Positions 1 to 9,383 are shown, counted from the stretch's first letter. The stretch is DNA of 64,000 nucleotides from Trinickia dinghuensis (GCF_003367175.1 NZ_QRGA01000006.1:62001-126000), one strand, 5' to 3'. The notes: generated by a model from the sequence alone, not told the origin. Translations and numbers: made by a program.

Positions 1-1
1 C

Positions 2-472
2 GAGGTGATCCCAGTCCGCGTCGAAGGATGGAAAGAAGACGTGTTCGTGCCGATCGAGTTGGCACCCTTGATCGACGATGCCGCGCAAGGCCGCTTGCGC
101 TCCACGGTCACGACGGTGCTCTCCCCGTTCGATCCGGTGGTATGGGACCGCAAGCGCGCGACCGTGCTATTCGACTTCGATTACGCGATCGAATGCTATA
201 CGCCGGCGGCCAAGCGCAAGTACGGTTATTTCTGTTTACCTATTCTGCATCGAGGGCGATTGATCGGACGCGTCGATGCGAAAGCCCATCGCGCACAAGG
301 CGTGTTCGAATTGAAATCGCTCCATCTGGAGCCGGGCGTGCGCGTAAGCGCATCGCTGCTTGCAGATTTACGCCGCGCGCTCGCGCGCTGTGCCGATTGG
401 CACGGCACGCCGCAATTGGCGATCGGATCGGCACCGCGGGAGATTGCCGAAGCGCTGTTGGCCGTACAGTGA
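2..472 (+). CDS. YcaQ-like winged-helix DNA glycosylase family protein, C-terminal part (cut by left edge)
   Basis: The reading frame is open to the first base of the window, so the N-terminus lies outside. The visible 156 or so residues match the C-terminal half of the YcaQ/AlkX (HTH_42, formerly DUF1006) family: a core 'LSPFDPVVWDRKRA' is followed by 'YTPAAKRKYGYF', 'LPILHRGRLIGRVDAKAHR' and a final helix. E. coli YcaQ is known as an interstrand-crosslink DNA glycosylase. The catalytic region is not in this fragment, so enzymatic activity cannot be judged here. The GTG at position 5 is internal rather than a real start. The next gene lies in the same direction about 120 bases downstream, behind a pentanucleotide repeat. 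Confidence 0.75.
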   Translation, partial: EVIPVRVEGWKEDVFVPIELAPLIDDAAQGRLRSTVTTVLSPFDPVVWDRKRATVLFDFDYAIECYTPAAKRKYGYFCLPILHRGRLIGRVDAKAHRAQGVFELKSLHLEPGVRVSASLLADLRRALARCADWHGTPQLAIGSAPREIAEALLAVQ

Positions 473-485
473 CCGGCCCCGAACC

Positions 486-515
486 GCGCAGCGCAGCGCA
501 GCGCAGCGCAGCGCA
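486..515. repeat. (GCGCA)6 pentanucleotide tandem repeat
   Basis: Six perfect head-to-tail copies of GCGCA lie between the YcaQ-like stop and the DUF2968 gene, about 80 bases before its ATG. Copy-number change by slippage could alter promoter spacing or leader length. There is no direct evidence that it does. Confidence 0.85.
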
Positions 516-596
516 GGAACGCTACATGCTCCCGCACCACTGCAAGCTTCCATCGGGAACCGGGAAACCGGGCTATCTGCACGCGGGAGGTCGAGC

Positions 597-1304
597 ATGA
601 GATTGCACATGAACAGGTACGCCGCCGAGGCGGTCAAGGAGACCCTGGTCGACGAGATCGTCGGCACTGAGTCGTTGGACGTCGCGCCGCCGGACAAAGG
701 CGCTCCGCCTGCGCCGACGGTGTCGCCGCTACGTCCCATGAACGCAGTGATGCCGACAGGTAACGCACGAGCGGTGCAGACCGCGGAAGTCACTGCGGTG
801 GAAGCGTTAGGCGAGCGGCAGGCGTTGTCCTGTCTAAGAACGTTGCAGACGTTCTCGTACTCGGTGAACCTGCTGTTTTGCCGCTCGGACGTGTCCTACT
901 ACATCACGCTGTCTCAGGAAGGAACACTGTGGCGCGCGCTGCATGCGACCGAACTCGATGCGGCGGAATCCGCATTTCGGAATTTCGAGGACCAGGCGGT
1001 ACGGCTCGCCGACGTGGAATTGAGGCACCAGCAGCTGGAAGCGCAAAACGAGCGCGCCGAGGCCATGATCGCGGCCTCGGAAGCGCAAGCGGAGCAGTTA
1101 CGCCAGGATCTCGAGCGCCATGCGGAGCAGACTCAGCTCGTCAACAGCCGTCAGCAGTTGGCGCGGAAGGACATCCAGCAACTGGAGATGCAGCGCGTGG
1201 CATCACAGGCACGGTTGAACAAGGCGATGCGACAGCTTCACCAACTGTCTGTCACAAGCAACGAACGTATCCCGCATCTGACCTGCCGCCGCTCGGAGAG
1301 CTAG
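597..1304 (+). CDS. DUF2968 family coiled-coil protein
   Basis: This 235-residue protein has a disordered Pro/Ala-rich N-terminus (residues 1-75). A conserved block follows with 'LRTLQTFSYSVNLLF' and 'VSYYITLSQEGTLWRAL', then a long coiled coil rich in Gln, Glu and Ala (about 125-220). This is the arrangement of the DUF2968 family, seen mostly in Burkholderiaceae and of unknown function. The start at 597 is preceded by a GGGAGG ribosome-binding site at 585-590; the frame is open further upstream but that stretch has no such signal. I see no signal peptide or membrane helix. It is probably monocistronic. Confidence 0.7.
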   Translation: MRLHMNRYAAEAVKETLVDEIVGTESLDVAPPDKGAPPAPTVSPLRPMNAVMPTGNARAVQTAEVTAVEALGERQALSCLRTLQTFSYSVNLLFCRSDVSYYITLSQEGTLWRALHATELDAAESAFRNFEDQAVRLADVELRHQQLEAQNERAEAMIAASEAQAEQLRQDLERHAEQTQLVNSRQQLARKDIQQLEMQRVASQARLNKAMRQLHQLSVTSNERIPHLTCRRSES

Positions 1305-1419
1305 GCGGGCTTCGACGCCGTTCGAAAGATTGCCCATTGCTGGCGGATCGAGTCCAATCCGCCGGTGCCGGTGCAACGGTCGCAACGGCGAAAGCTCGGC
1401 TAAGCGCAAAAAGAGCCGA

Positions 1420-1998
1420 TCAAGCGAGCGGACTCACTCCGATCAGCCAGCGATGCAGCGCGAAAGCGAAGATCGCCCAGGCGATCAAGCCGACGATGAC
1501 GACCTTCGCATCGCCCGAAACCGTGCCCGTCGGATATTGCACCCCGGCCGCTCGATCGCGGCTGCGCGAAACGATCGCGCCGACGGCGCCCCAGACGAGA
1601 AAGACCCCGAACAGCACAATCGCATTGAGCGTCCCGTTCGCCAGCAGATGCCCGAGCGCCCAAATCGCGACGCCCACCATCATCGGGTGCCCGATCATGC
1701 GCTTGATCCGATTGCCGGGCACGTAAGCCGCGGCGATCAGCACGAATGAGATGAGAACCAGCAATGCCGTCAGGTGCCGAATGCCCAGAGGCGGCATCCA
1801 CAGCACCATCGGCGTACGCCTCGCCACACCGTAGCCCCAGACGATCAGAACGAAACCGACGATCGAGGCAATGGAATAAAGGCCCTTCCAGCCCTGCTCC
1901 CCGAGCCGCGCGACCTGCGCATCGCGCCACGACGGCGACACGAGCCGTATCGAGTGCACGCCGATGAAAATCACCAAGCCCAGAATCAGTATCGCCAC
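1420..1998 (-). CDS. NnrU family integral membrane protein
   Basis: This 192-residue protein has about six hydrophobic segments. It begins 'MAILILGLVIFIGVHSIRL' and contains 'GIRHLTALLVLISFVLIAAA' and the family segment 'KRMIGHPMMVGVAIWALGHLLANG'. It starts with GTG at 1998-1996, seven bases after an AAGGAG site. NnrU-family proteins were first linked to nitrite and nitric oxide reduction in alphaproteobacteria, but the biochemical role is unsettled. No denitrification genes are nearby, so I assign the family only. Confidence 0.85.
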   Translation of the reverse strand: MAILILGLVIFIGVHSIRLVSPSWRDAQVARLGEQGWKGLYSIASIVGFVLIVWGYGVARRTPMVLWMPPLGIRHLTALLVLISFVLIAAAYVPGNRIKRMIGHPMMVGVAIWALGHLLANGTLNAIVLFGVFLVWGAVGAIVSRSRDRAAGVQYPTGTVSGDAKVVIVGLIAWAIFAFALHRWLIGVSPLA

Positions 1999-2110
1999 GT
2001 AGAACTCCTTGTTATTGACTACTGTCGTTCCGTGCCGCAGAGAGATTCCGCGGGCGCCGCGCGGCGCCCGCTATGCTTTCACGCGTCGAAGCGCGTCAAC
2101 ATGATGGCCA

Positions 2111-3571
2111 TCATGGCGCCGCCGCGATCACCTGCGCCATAGCCGCCGTCAACTTCTTGGCATAGGGCACATGCAAGAACTCGTTCGGGCCGTGCGCGTT
2201 CGATTTCGGGCCGAGCACGCCGCAGACGACGAATTGCGACTTCGGAAAACCTTCCTGCAATACGTTCATCAACGGAATCGTGCCGCCTTGCCCGATGAAC
2301 GCGCAGTCGGCGCCGAAGTAGTCGCGCGAGGCCTCGTTGACCGCCGCTCCCAGCCACGGTGCAAGCTCGGGCGCGTTCCACCCGGAGGCGGCGGCATCCG
2401 GCTTGAACGTCACCTTCGCGTTATAGGGCGGATCGAGTTCGAGCAAGGCTTTCAGATCGGCAACGGCGCGCGCCGCGTCGACGAGCGCGGGAATGCGCAG
2501 CGACAATTTGAACGCCGTCCGCGGACGCAGCACGTTGCCCGCGCTCGCGAGCGGAGGCAGCCCTTCCGCCCCCGTGACCGACAGCGAAGGCCGCCACGTC
2601 CCATTGAGCAAGGCCTCATAGGGATCGGTGGTGACCGGCAATACGGGCTTGCCGTCTTGCCCGCATGCCCAAGGCGAACCCTTCCATACCTCGTCGCCCA
2701 GAATTCCCGCCGTCGCACGCGCCTCGACCAAGCGGCTCGGCGGAATGTCGCAATGAAAACTCGACGGCAGCAAGTTACCCGTGGCCGAGTCCTCCAGCCG
2801 TTCGAACAACTGACGCATGATGCGGAAGCTGGACGGCACGATGCCGCCGAAACCGCCCGAGTGAACGCCCTCGTCGAGCACGTGCACTTCCAGCGACCCG
2901 CCTACGAGACCCCGTAGCGAAGTGGTCAGCCAAAGCTGATCGTAGTTGCCGGCGCCCGAATCGAGGCACACGACGAGGCCGACGTTGCCGAGCCGCTCGC
3001 GCAGCGCATCGACATAGGGGAGCAAATCGTAGCTGCCCGATTCTTCGCAGGTTTCGATGATCCCCACGCAGCGCGGCCGTTCGATACCTTGCGCATCGAG
3101 CGCCGCCAGCGCGGTGAGGCTCGCGTAGATGGCATAGCCGTCGTCCGCTCCGCCGCGGCCGTACAGCTTGCCGTCCTCGAACTTGGGCGTCCACGGCCCT
3201 AGATCGCGGCGCCATCCGTCGAACTCGGGCTGCTTGTCGAGGTGGCCGTAGAGCACCACCGTGTCGGTGCTGCCCGAGCGGGTTGCCGGCGTTTCGAAGA
3301 AGATGACGGGCGTACGCCCGGGCAAACGGACGATCTCGAGCTTGAGCCCTTGCACGCGCTGCGCTTGTGCCCACGTTGCCGCATCGGCAACGACACGCTC
3401 GAGGTATCCGTGCTTTTCCCAATCGGCGTCGAAAGCGGGGCTCTTGGCGGGAACGGCAATGTAGTCGGTCAGCGCGGGGACGATCTCATCGTTCCATTTG
3501 CGCTCGACGAATTCGGTCAAGGCGGCGCGGTCGATCGAGGCATTTTGCTGCTGCGCATCAAGTGCGGTCAT
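2111..3571 (-). CDS. M20 family metallopeptidase (dipeptidase-like)
   Basis: This 486-residue protein carries the metal-ligand motifs of the M20 clan in order: 'VVLYGHLDKQPEF' (His), 'GRGGADDGYAIYAS' (Asp), 'ETCEESGSYDL' (Glu pair), 'VVCLDSGAGNYDQ' (Asp) and a C-terminal 'SNAHGPNEFLHVPYA' (His). The central part corresponds to the dimerisation lid of M20 enzymes. It has no signal peptide, so it is probably a cytoplasmic di- or oligopeptidase; the exact substrate cannot be read from sequence. No strong ribosome-binding site precedes the chosen ATG, but conserved-looking sequence begins soon after it. Confidence 0.9.
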   Translation of the reverse strand: MTALDAQQQNASIDRAALTEFVERKWNDEIVPALTDYIAVPAKSPAFDADWEKHGYLERVVADAATWAQAQRVQGLKLEIVRLPGRTPVIFFETPATRSGSTDTVVLYGHLDKQPEFDGWRRDLGPWTPKFEDGKLYGRGGADDGYAIYASLTALAALDAQGIERPRCVGIIETCEESGSYDLLPYVDALRERLGNVGLVVCLDSGAGNYDQLWLTTSLRGLVGGSLEVHVLDEGVHSGGFGGIVPSSFRIMRQLFERLEDSATGNLLPSSFHCDIPPSRLVEARATAGILGDEVWKGSPWACGQDGKPVLPVTTDPYEALLNGTWRPSLSVTGAEGLPPLASAGNVLRPRTAFKLSLRIPALVDAARAVADLKALLELDPPYNAKVTFKPDAAASGWNAPELAPWLGAAVNEASRDYFGADCAFIGQGGTIPLMNVLQEGFPKSQFVVCGVLGPKSNAHGPNEFLHVPYAKKLTAAMAQVIAAAP

Positions 3572-3757
3572 GGCGGTCGGCTCTGGCAGTCAAAGCGCAC
3601 ATGATAGTCCTGATTAGTCCCAATCAAGAACCGGGCGGGCACGGCCGAAAAAACAGGCAAGCGCAAGCGGTTCGTAGGCTGCCAAGCAAAGAATCGCAGA
3701 ACGCGCGACAATCTGTCACACCCCTCCCTAGAGGTCAGCACCCTAGAGGTTCGCATC

Positions 3758-4069
3758 ATGTTGGATCGAATTGCCTTACAGGTCGTCGAGGTGGTGTTTG
3801 CGCTGGCGATCTACTTTTTGCCGGCGATCATCGCCGATCATCGCAAACGCCAGGACATCCTCGTCCTCGCACTGTTCAACGCGTTGATGGGCTGGACGAT
3901 CGTGGGTTGGCTCATGGCGCTGTACTGGGCGCACCTGCCGAATCCGCCGGCGCACCTTGCGCGCGACGTCACGGCAAAGCGCAAGCTGCTGCGTATGACG
4001 GCTTTTTCCACGGGCTTGATGGCCCGCGTCAACCAGCGCGCCGCCAAACACCGCGAAGCGCACCGCTAG
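3758..4069 (+). CDS. Superinfection immunity family small membrane protein
   Basis: This 103-residue protein has two membrane segments, around residues 10-27 and 38-60, and a basic C-terminal tail. The block 'YFLPAIIADHRKR' followed by 'LALFNALMGWTIVGWLMALYWA' is typical of the Imm_superinfect family (phage T4 Imm-like), which is widespread in bacterial chromosomes outside prophages. No phage genes are adjacent, so a phage-exclusion role is not supported by context. It converges on the DUF2158 gene. Confidence 0.75.
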   Translation: MLDRIALQVVEVVFALAIYFLPAIIADHRKRQDILVLALFNALMGWTIVGWLMALYWAHLPNPPAHLARDVTAKRKLLRMTAFSTGLMARVNQRAAKHREAHR

Positions 4070-4094
4070 CGCGGTGCCTGAAAGGGATTAAAGC

Positions 4095-4406
4095 TCAAGC
4101 GGTAGTGGGCTTCAGCACGCTCTGGACGAACGGCACGCCCGCGGCCACCGAACCGGCAACCGTCCCGGCCATCGCAGCGGCATAGCGGCGGACATGCGCG
4201 AGACCCGGTGAAATCGAACGCGGCTCGCTCCCGAGCGCCTCGCGCTCGAACATCTCTTGCCGGAACTCGCCGTATTCGTCGAACCATTGACATAACACGC
4301 CACCGCCCGTGACGGCCGTGACCGTCATACGTGAGCCGCCCATCTTCAGCGTCACGACATCGCCTACGCAAAACTGCTCAACCGGGTCACGAGTAGCGGT
4401 CGCCAT
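4095..4406 (-). CDS. DUF2158 (YodC-like) small protein
   Basis: The 103-residue protein opens with a small SH3-like domain: 'FCVGDVVTLKMGGSRMTV', then 'GGGVLCQWFDEYGEFRQ'. This is the DUF2158/YodC signature, a short family of unknown function. I placed the start at 4406 because GGAG lies five bases before that ATG and the DUF2158 domain begins ten residues later; the frame is open to 4502 but that extension looks non-coding. The C-terminal 45 residues have no recognised domain and include a hydrophobic Ala/Gly-rich stretch. Confidence 0.7.
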   Translation of the reverse strand: MATATRDPVEQFCVGDVVTLKMGGSRMTVTAVTGGGVLCQWFDEYGEFRQEMFEREALGSEPRSISPGLAHVRRYAAAMAGTVAGSVAAGVPFVQSVLKPTTA

Positions 4407-5053
4407 ATGTACTCCGTCGCAAAGCATCAAACCGTCAAAAACGGGTGGCAATCCAATTGTGCGGTAGCGAACGGAACGGAAACACCGAAACCACTCGCTC
4501 ATTCATTACCTCGCAATAACGCAGAGGTCAGAGAGAGACTAACAATAGAATTTTTATTCTACAAGTGATTTTAGGGAAAACATGGAGAAAGAATATTAAA
4601 TCCAACCACCGAGATCGGGTGAATCAACCCTATCCCGGCCACGGGAAATCGACTTCCAAGTTTTTAGGGCCAGAACTACATTAAAATGCAACAATCTTAC
4701 TTTTCAAATTCACGGGCATGCGCCCCGGCGCCCGCTCATGCTGGGCTTCACGAAGGCAAGGGCGAGCGGCTCGTGGCCCTCCTTGGCCCTCCTTGGCCCT
4801 CCTCATACGAACGGTATGACAGCGATATAGCGCAAGCCGTTCATTCTTTTTGATCGAGATCAATTCCGCATTGCATCATTATCGGATTCGTATAACCACA
4901 AGCCGATAAAATCACTCCGGGAAAATGAAATCGTTTTCTATTCATAGACCCTTCACCCGGCCCTTCATTCATCCTTAAATTACCGGTTCACCTCTAAATC
5001 GCCACGACCACTTCGGTAAGATAGTCGCGGCGCACCGGGCGGCCGATCGGTTT
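4407..5053. other. A+T-rich intergenic region without a supported gene
   Basis: About 650 bases lie between the DUF2158 start and the helicase stop, clearly richer in A and T than the flanks from about 4520 to 5000. A 60-codon open frame on the minus strand (4681-4863) lacks family features and runs across a tandem repeat. I regard the region as non-coding, possibly holding the promoter for the DUF2158 gene and termination signals for the helicase. Confidence 0.5.
4774..4803. repeat. Three tandem copies of TGGCCCTCCT
   Basis: Three perfect, contiguous 10-base copies occur in the A+T-rich gap, right after a partly similar sequence. No function is apparent. Confidence 0.85.
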
Positions 5054-6706
5054 TCAGTCTTGGGCTTCAAGCGCGGCGCAGGCACGGCGCGAGCCCACGA
5101 CGATCAGCTTCATCGTCGCGCGCGTAGCGCCCACGAACAGCTTGCGGGCCGCGCGCTCGTCGAATTCGTCGAAATCGACCTCGGTGAGCACCACGCACGG
5201 TGCCGACTGCCCCTTGAAGCGATAGATCGACTCGAGCAGGACGTCCCCTTCCCGATATTCCGGATTGCCGAATAGATCGTACTTGCCCGTGAAGCTGCGC
5301 AGCCGATGTGGCCCCAAGTGCTCGAGCGCCGTCAGTAGCGAGCCTTCGCGCCCCCGAAACGAGAGCACGGCGATGTCTTGCTTGCGAAACCCCAGCGAGA
5401 GCGCCTGGGTGATCGCGCGCTTGGTGGCATCGACGACGGCCTCTTCGTGCGCTCCGTCATAGGAAGTGAAGGATATCTGCGATCCGTCGAAGGGGCTGCC
5501 TGCCGTAAGCCCGGACGCGCGGGGCACGGCCGCGCCGACCTTCTCGCGCACGAACTCGAGGATGTCGCGCGGGCTGCGATAGTTCGTCGTCTCCGTCAGC
5601 ACCGTCCATCCCGGCAGCGCGACGGGTTCTCGCATGTAGAGGTTTTGCAGCGGATCCTCGAGCCACCACCAGGCGCCATCAGGCTTCACGAGACGCGCGA
5701 GGGCCTCCACCCACGCCTCCTGAAAATCCTGCCCTTCGTCGACGATCAACACGTCGAACTTCCATCGCTCTCCGATCGGCGCGCTCGCGAATGCCGCCTC
5801 GAGGCGGCCGAAGACATCGGTGGCGCGAAAATCCTGCACCGCGCCGACGTCGCGCGCGACCGAATCGCAGAGCTGGTGGTAGTTCGCGATGCGCGCGCCC
5901 TCCGGCGCGACGCGCGAGATATGGTCGGCGAGCGGCCGATTGAAGCAGACGTACAGCGCGCGCTTGCCCTTTGCCGCGGCGTCTTTCATCACCTGCACGG
6001 CCAGCTGGGTCTTGCCCGAACCGGCGGTGCCGATCACCCGCAGCCGAAACGGCTTGAACTCGAGCCGGCGCGCCCAGGTCGCCAATCCGCCCGAGAGCCG
6101 CGTGACGAGCGTGCCCGCCTGCCCGACGAGCGCGCTCGTGTCGGGCGTCAAAGCCAATTCGTCGGCCAGAAAATGATGGATCTTCGCCGAGCAAGGCTGC
6201 TTCGGCTCGTCGGCCGGCAATGCCCCTAGGATGACGGACGCGAGGCGGTCCTTGCGGGTCGCATCGACGATGCTTTCGGACGGCACGCCGGCAATCGCGG
6301 CGTTTTTGACAATGTAATCGGGACAAAACAGCAGCGCTTCGATACAGTACGTGCCCGCGCCGAACGCCGCCGTGAATCGCCGATGCAGATTTTCGAGCGT
6401 CCGCGCCAGTTGAACCGAAACGTTGCGCTCGGTCTGCAGGTACACCTTGACGAGGCCTTTCGGGGTCTCGCGCAGGAAGCCCGCCTTTTGCTCGACGAGC
6501 ATGACACGGCCCGCCGGGCTCACGATGACGAAGTCCGCTTCGCCGAATACGGAGAAAGCCCGATTCAGGCGTGTCCAATGCACGCCGTGATACACGGTGT
6601 AGTCATCGGGCAGCGCCGCCTCGAGCAACGCGAGCGTTTCGCGTTCGCGCTCGGCGGCGCCGGTTGCGGCTAGATTCTTCCAATCGTCGGGAATAAGGCG
6701 TGCCAT
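5054..6706 (-). CDS. NERD-domain superfamily 1 (UvrD-like) helicase/ATPase
   Basis: This 550-residue protein has two parts. Residues 1-190 hold a NERD nuclease-related domain ('FGEADFVIVSPAGRVMLVEQ', with the Asp and Glu-x-Lys pattern of restriction-endonuclease-like folds). The rest holds a superfamily 1 helicase core with Walker A 'GTAGSGKTQ', Walker B 'LIVDEGQDFQ', a motif IV-like 'TNYRSPRDI' and a motif VI-like 'LFVGATRATMKL'. It may process nucleic acid or belong to defence or repair, but it stands alone with no methylase, second nuclease or mobile element beside it. The first bases of its frame and the upstream GST promoter share the short divergent gap 6707-6813. Confidence 0.8.
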   Translation of the reverse strand: MARLIPDDWKNLAATGAAERERETLALLEAALPDDYTVYHGVHWTRLNRAFSVFGEADFVIVSPAGRVMLVEQKAGFLRETPKGLVKVYLQTERNVSVQLARTLENLHRRFTAAFGAGTYCIEALLFCPDYIVKNAAIAGVPSESIVDATRKDRLASVILGALPADEPKQPCSAKIHHFLADELALTPDTSALVGQAGTLVTRLSGGLATWARRLEFKPFRLRVIGTAGSGKTQLAVQVMKDAAAKGKRALYVCFNRPLADHISRVAPEGARIANYHQLCDSVARDVGAVQDFRATDVFGRLEAAFASAPIGERWKFDVLIVDEGQDFQEAWVEALARLVKPDGAWWWLEDPLQNLYMREPVALPGWTVLTETTNYRSPRDILEFVREKVGAAVPRASGLTAGSPFDGSQISFTSYDGAHEEAVVDATKRAITQALSLGFRKQDIAVLSFRGREGSLLTALEHLGPHRLRSFTGKYDLFGNPEYREGDVLLESIYRFKGQSAPCVVLTEVDFDEFDERAARKLFVGATRATMKLIVVGSRRACAALEAQD

Positions 6707-6813
6707 GGCGGGCTGATCCTCGCTTTGACGTTTTTAATTCGGCGTATTGTACAAACCGCGCGGCCCACGCTCATGTAGAGATTGATGCCGCATTCTTCTG
6801 GAGGAACGATCAA

Positions 6814-7440
6814 ATGCTGAAGATTTGGGGCAGAGCCAACTCGGTCAACGTACAAAAGCTGCTCTGGTGCTGCGACGAGCTGAGCCTGCCGTTCGACCGC
6901 GTCGATGCCGGCCTGCAGTTCGGCCGGGTCAACGACCCGGACTATCGGGAACTCAATCCGAACGGCCAAATCCCCACGCTCGTGGACGGCACGTTCGTCT
7001 TGTGGGAATCGAATTCGATCCTGCGCTATCTCGCGATGCAGTACGGCGCGTCGAGTTCGCTCTACCCGGCCGAACCGAAACTGCGCGCAAGCATCGACCG
7101 CTGGCTCGATTGGTCGATTTCGTCGCTGGTCCCCGCGGAACGCCCGGTGTTCCTGACGCTCGTGCGCACGCCGCCCGAGCAGCGCGACATGGAGGCGCTC
7201 GCCGCCAACGTGAAGACGCTGATCGCGCGCTGGAAGATCGTCGACGGGCACTTGCAGGGACGCTTCCACCCGGAGGGAGATCGTTTCACGATCGCCGACA
7301 TCGTCCTCGGCGCATTCGCGAAACGCTGGTTCGGCGTGGAAGGGATCGATCGCCCGCCCATGCCCAGCCTCGAGCGCTGGTATCAGCGGTTGACGCAGCG
7401 GGCCGCGTTCAAGAAGCACATCGATCTGCCGCTGACCTGA
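6814..7440 (+). CDS. Glutathione S-transferase family protein
   Basis: This 208-residue protein has a thioredoxin-fold N-terminal domain ('ILKIWGRANS'-type start, here MLKIWGRANSVNVQK; 'LNPNGQIPTLVDG' with the cis-proline; 'LWESNSILRYLA' carrying the glutathione-binding Glu-Ser). The all-helical C-terminal domain contains the N-capping box-like 'FTIADIVLGAFAKRW'. Substrate is unknown. GGAGGA at 6800-6805 sets the start at 6814; the open frame upstream to 6700 is not needed. It is divergent from the NERD helicase. Confidence 0.9.
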   Translation: MLKIWGRANSVNVQKLLWCCDELSLPFDRVDAGLQFGRVNDPDYRELNPNGQIPTLVDGTFVLWESNSILRYLAMQYGASSSLYPAEPKLRASIDRWLDWSISSLVPAERPVFLTLVRTPPEQRDMEALAANVKTLIARWKIVDGHLQGRFHPEGDRFTIADIVLGAFAKRWFGVEGIDRPPMPSLERWYQRLTQRAAFKKHIDLPLT

Positions 7441-7539
7441 GGACACGGGCAGCCGTAGAGCGTAGATCGGGCGGCGGGCGACGGACACTGACCGTTGCGC
7501 AACGCTCGGTGCTCAGCGGTCAACGGCGCAACCCGGAGA

Positions 7540-9129
7540 TCACGACTGCCTGCGGCGCTCTTCGGCGCGCGCGAGCAACGTGTCGAGCAGTTGCAATTGC
7601 ACGGGCTTGGTCAGATGCTGGTCGAAGCCCTCGCCGAGCGAGCGCGCAACATCGCTTTCCTGACCGAACCCCGTCATCGCCGCAAAGCAGGCGCCGCTCA
7701 GCGCCTTCGTTCGCTTCAACTGACGCAGTACGGCGAAGCCGTCGGCACCCGGCATCGCGATATCGATGAGGGCAACGTCGATCCGTTCGGCGCGTTCGGC
7801 GGCATCGAGCGCCTGCGCGCCGCTGTAGGCCACCTGCACGCGATGCCCCTTCATGCGCAGCAGCATCGCCATGCTGTCGGCGGAGTCGCAGTTGTCGTCG
7901 ACCACGAGCACCGCGAGCGTTCCGAGATCGTTACGCTCGCGCGTTTGCCCGGTCATGCCTTCGTCGTTCGCGGCGTCTTGCACCGCGAACAGCGGCAGCC
8001 TCACCGTGAACGTCGCCCCGCGCCCGAGGCCTTCGCTCGACGCCTCGACCGAGCCGCCGTGCATCTCCACGAGCCAGCGGCACAGCGTAAGGCCGATTCC
8101 AAGGCCGCTCTCCTTGCGCTCGAACCGGTTGTCGGCCTGCACGAACAGATCGAAGATCGAATCGATGGCCACGGCATCGATGCCGCAGCCGTCGTCCGAT
8201 ACGCGCACGCGCGCGAATGTGCCGACCTTGTCGATTTCGATGCCGATCCGCCCGCCGTGCTCGGAGAACTTCGATGCATTGTTGAGCAGACCCTGCACGA
8301 CTTGCACGAGCCGCGTTCCGTCGCCGTTCACGACGATGCCCGTCTGCGGCACATGCACTTCGATCGCTTGCTGGCGCGAAACCACATGCGGACGAATCAT
8401 CTCGATCGCGCGCACGACGATATCCGACAGCTCCACGGGCTCGAGGCGCAGCGCCACTTTTCTAGTGGTGACGCGGCCGGCGTCGAGCAAATCGTCGACG
8501 AGACGCGTCAAATGGGAAATCTGGCGATCGATCATGTCGCGGCACTGCCGCAGCGTCGGGCTGACGAGCGGCTCCAGCATCATCACGCTGAGCGCATTGC
8601 TGACAGGCGCCAGCGGGTTGCGCAACTCGTGAGCGAGGGTCGCCAAGAACTCGTTCATGTGCTGGCTCGCGGCTTCGAGTTCGCGTAGCCGCTTACGCTC
8701 CGTCATGTCGCGCGTGACTTTCGCGAAGCCGCGCAGCCGCCGGCCGTCGTCGCCCGATGCGTAGACGGCCGTGATCACGACGTTGGCCCAGAACATCGTG
8801 CCGTCCTTGCGCACGCGCCAGCCCTCGTCCTCGACGCGGCCCGTTCGCGCGGCCGTGGCGAGTTCGGCCTCGGGCGTGCCCTTGGCGACGTCGTCAGGGG
8901 GATAGAACATCGAGAAGTGCTGCCCGAGCACCTCTTGCGCGGCGTAACCCTTGATCTTCTCGGCACCGCTGTTCCAGCTGATGATGCAGCCGTCGGTATC
9001 GAGCAAGTAAATGGCGTAGTCCTGAACCGACTCGAGCAGGATGCGGAGCCGTTCTTCAGACGTGACCACCGGTTCGGGGGGCGGCGGCGAGAAAGTGTGA
9101 CTGTCGCTGGCGAAGCTATCCGGACGCAT
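7540..9129 (-). CDS. PAS-domain hybrid histidine kinase with C-terminal receiver
   Basis: With the start at 9129 the protein has 529 residues. Order of domains: a PAS domain ('LESVQDYAIYLLDTDGCIIS' ... 'DEGWRVRKDGTMFWANVV'), a HisKA domain with H-box 'FLATLAHELRNPLAPV', a HATPase domain (N-box 'LLNNASKFSEHGG', G1 'VSDDGCGID', G2 'ESGLGIGLTLC'), and a receiver domain ('AVLVVDDNCDSADS', phospho-acceptor in 'ALIDIAMPGADG', Lys in 'HLTKPVQ'). There are no membrane segments, so it is probably a cytoplasmic sensor. The frame is open to 9246, and neither candidate ATG has a convincing ribosome-binding site. A single-domain response regulator lies just upstream in the same direction and may be its partner. 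Confidence 0.9.
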   Translation of the reverse strand: MRPDSFASDSHTFSPPPPEPVVTSEERLRILLESVQDYAIYLLDTDGCIISWNSGAEKIKGYAAQEVLGQHFSMFYPPDDVAKGTPEAELATAARTGRVEDEGWRVRKDGTMFWANVVITAVYASGDDGRRLRGFAKVTRDMTERKRLRELEAASQHMNEFLATLAHELRNPLAPVSNALSVMMLEPLVSPTLRQCRDMIDRQISHLTRLVDDLLDAGRVTTRKVALRLEPVELSDIVVRAIEMIRPHVVSRQQAIEVHVPQTGIVVNGDGTRLVQVVQGLLNNASKFSEHGGRIGIEIDKVGTFARVRVSDDGCGIDAVAIDSIFDLFVQADNRFERKESGLGIGLTLCRWLVEMHGGSVEASSEGLGRGATFTVRLPLFAVQDAANDEGMTGQTRERNDLGTLAVLVVDDNCDSADSMAMLLRMKGHRVQVAYSGAQALDAAERAERIDVALIDIAMPGADGFAVLRQLKRTKALSGACFAAMTGFGQESDVARSLGEGFDQHLTKPVQLQLLDTLLARAEERRRQS

Positions 9130-9383
9130 GACGGCGGCGTATGTTCTTTGGAAAAATGCGACAGAGGATTGCCGCTGGAAACCCACCAAAGCACAACGCA
9201 TGCCTACCGCATCGAAACGCCCGCGCGAGCGAGCGCGGGGCTTCACCGGCGCAGGCCGCGCGAAGCGGGCGCCGTCGACTTAACTCATTCGAGCGAAGCA
9301 TCGCACCACTGCCTATCGTTGCGAGAGCAACTTTGACAGTGGCTTTTGCAAAAACTGCCGCGCGCCCGGGACGCGCCTCACCG

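Noticed and set aside
3758-4069. Superinfection-immunity gene as a sign of a prophage
   Set aside because: No integrase, capsid, lysis or other phage gene is near; the family is common on chromosomes.
4681-4863. 60-residue frame in the A+T-rich gap
   Set aside because: Crosses the three-copy TGGCCCTCCT repeat, has no family features and no clear ribosome-binding site.
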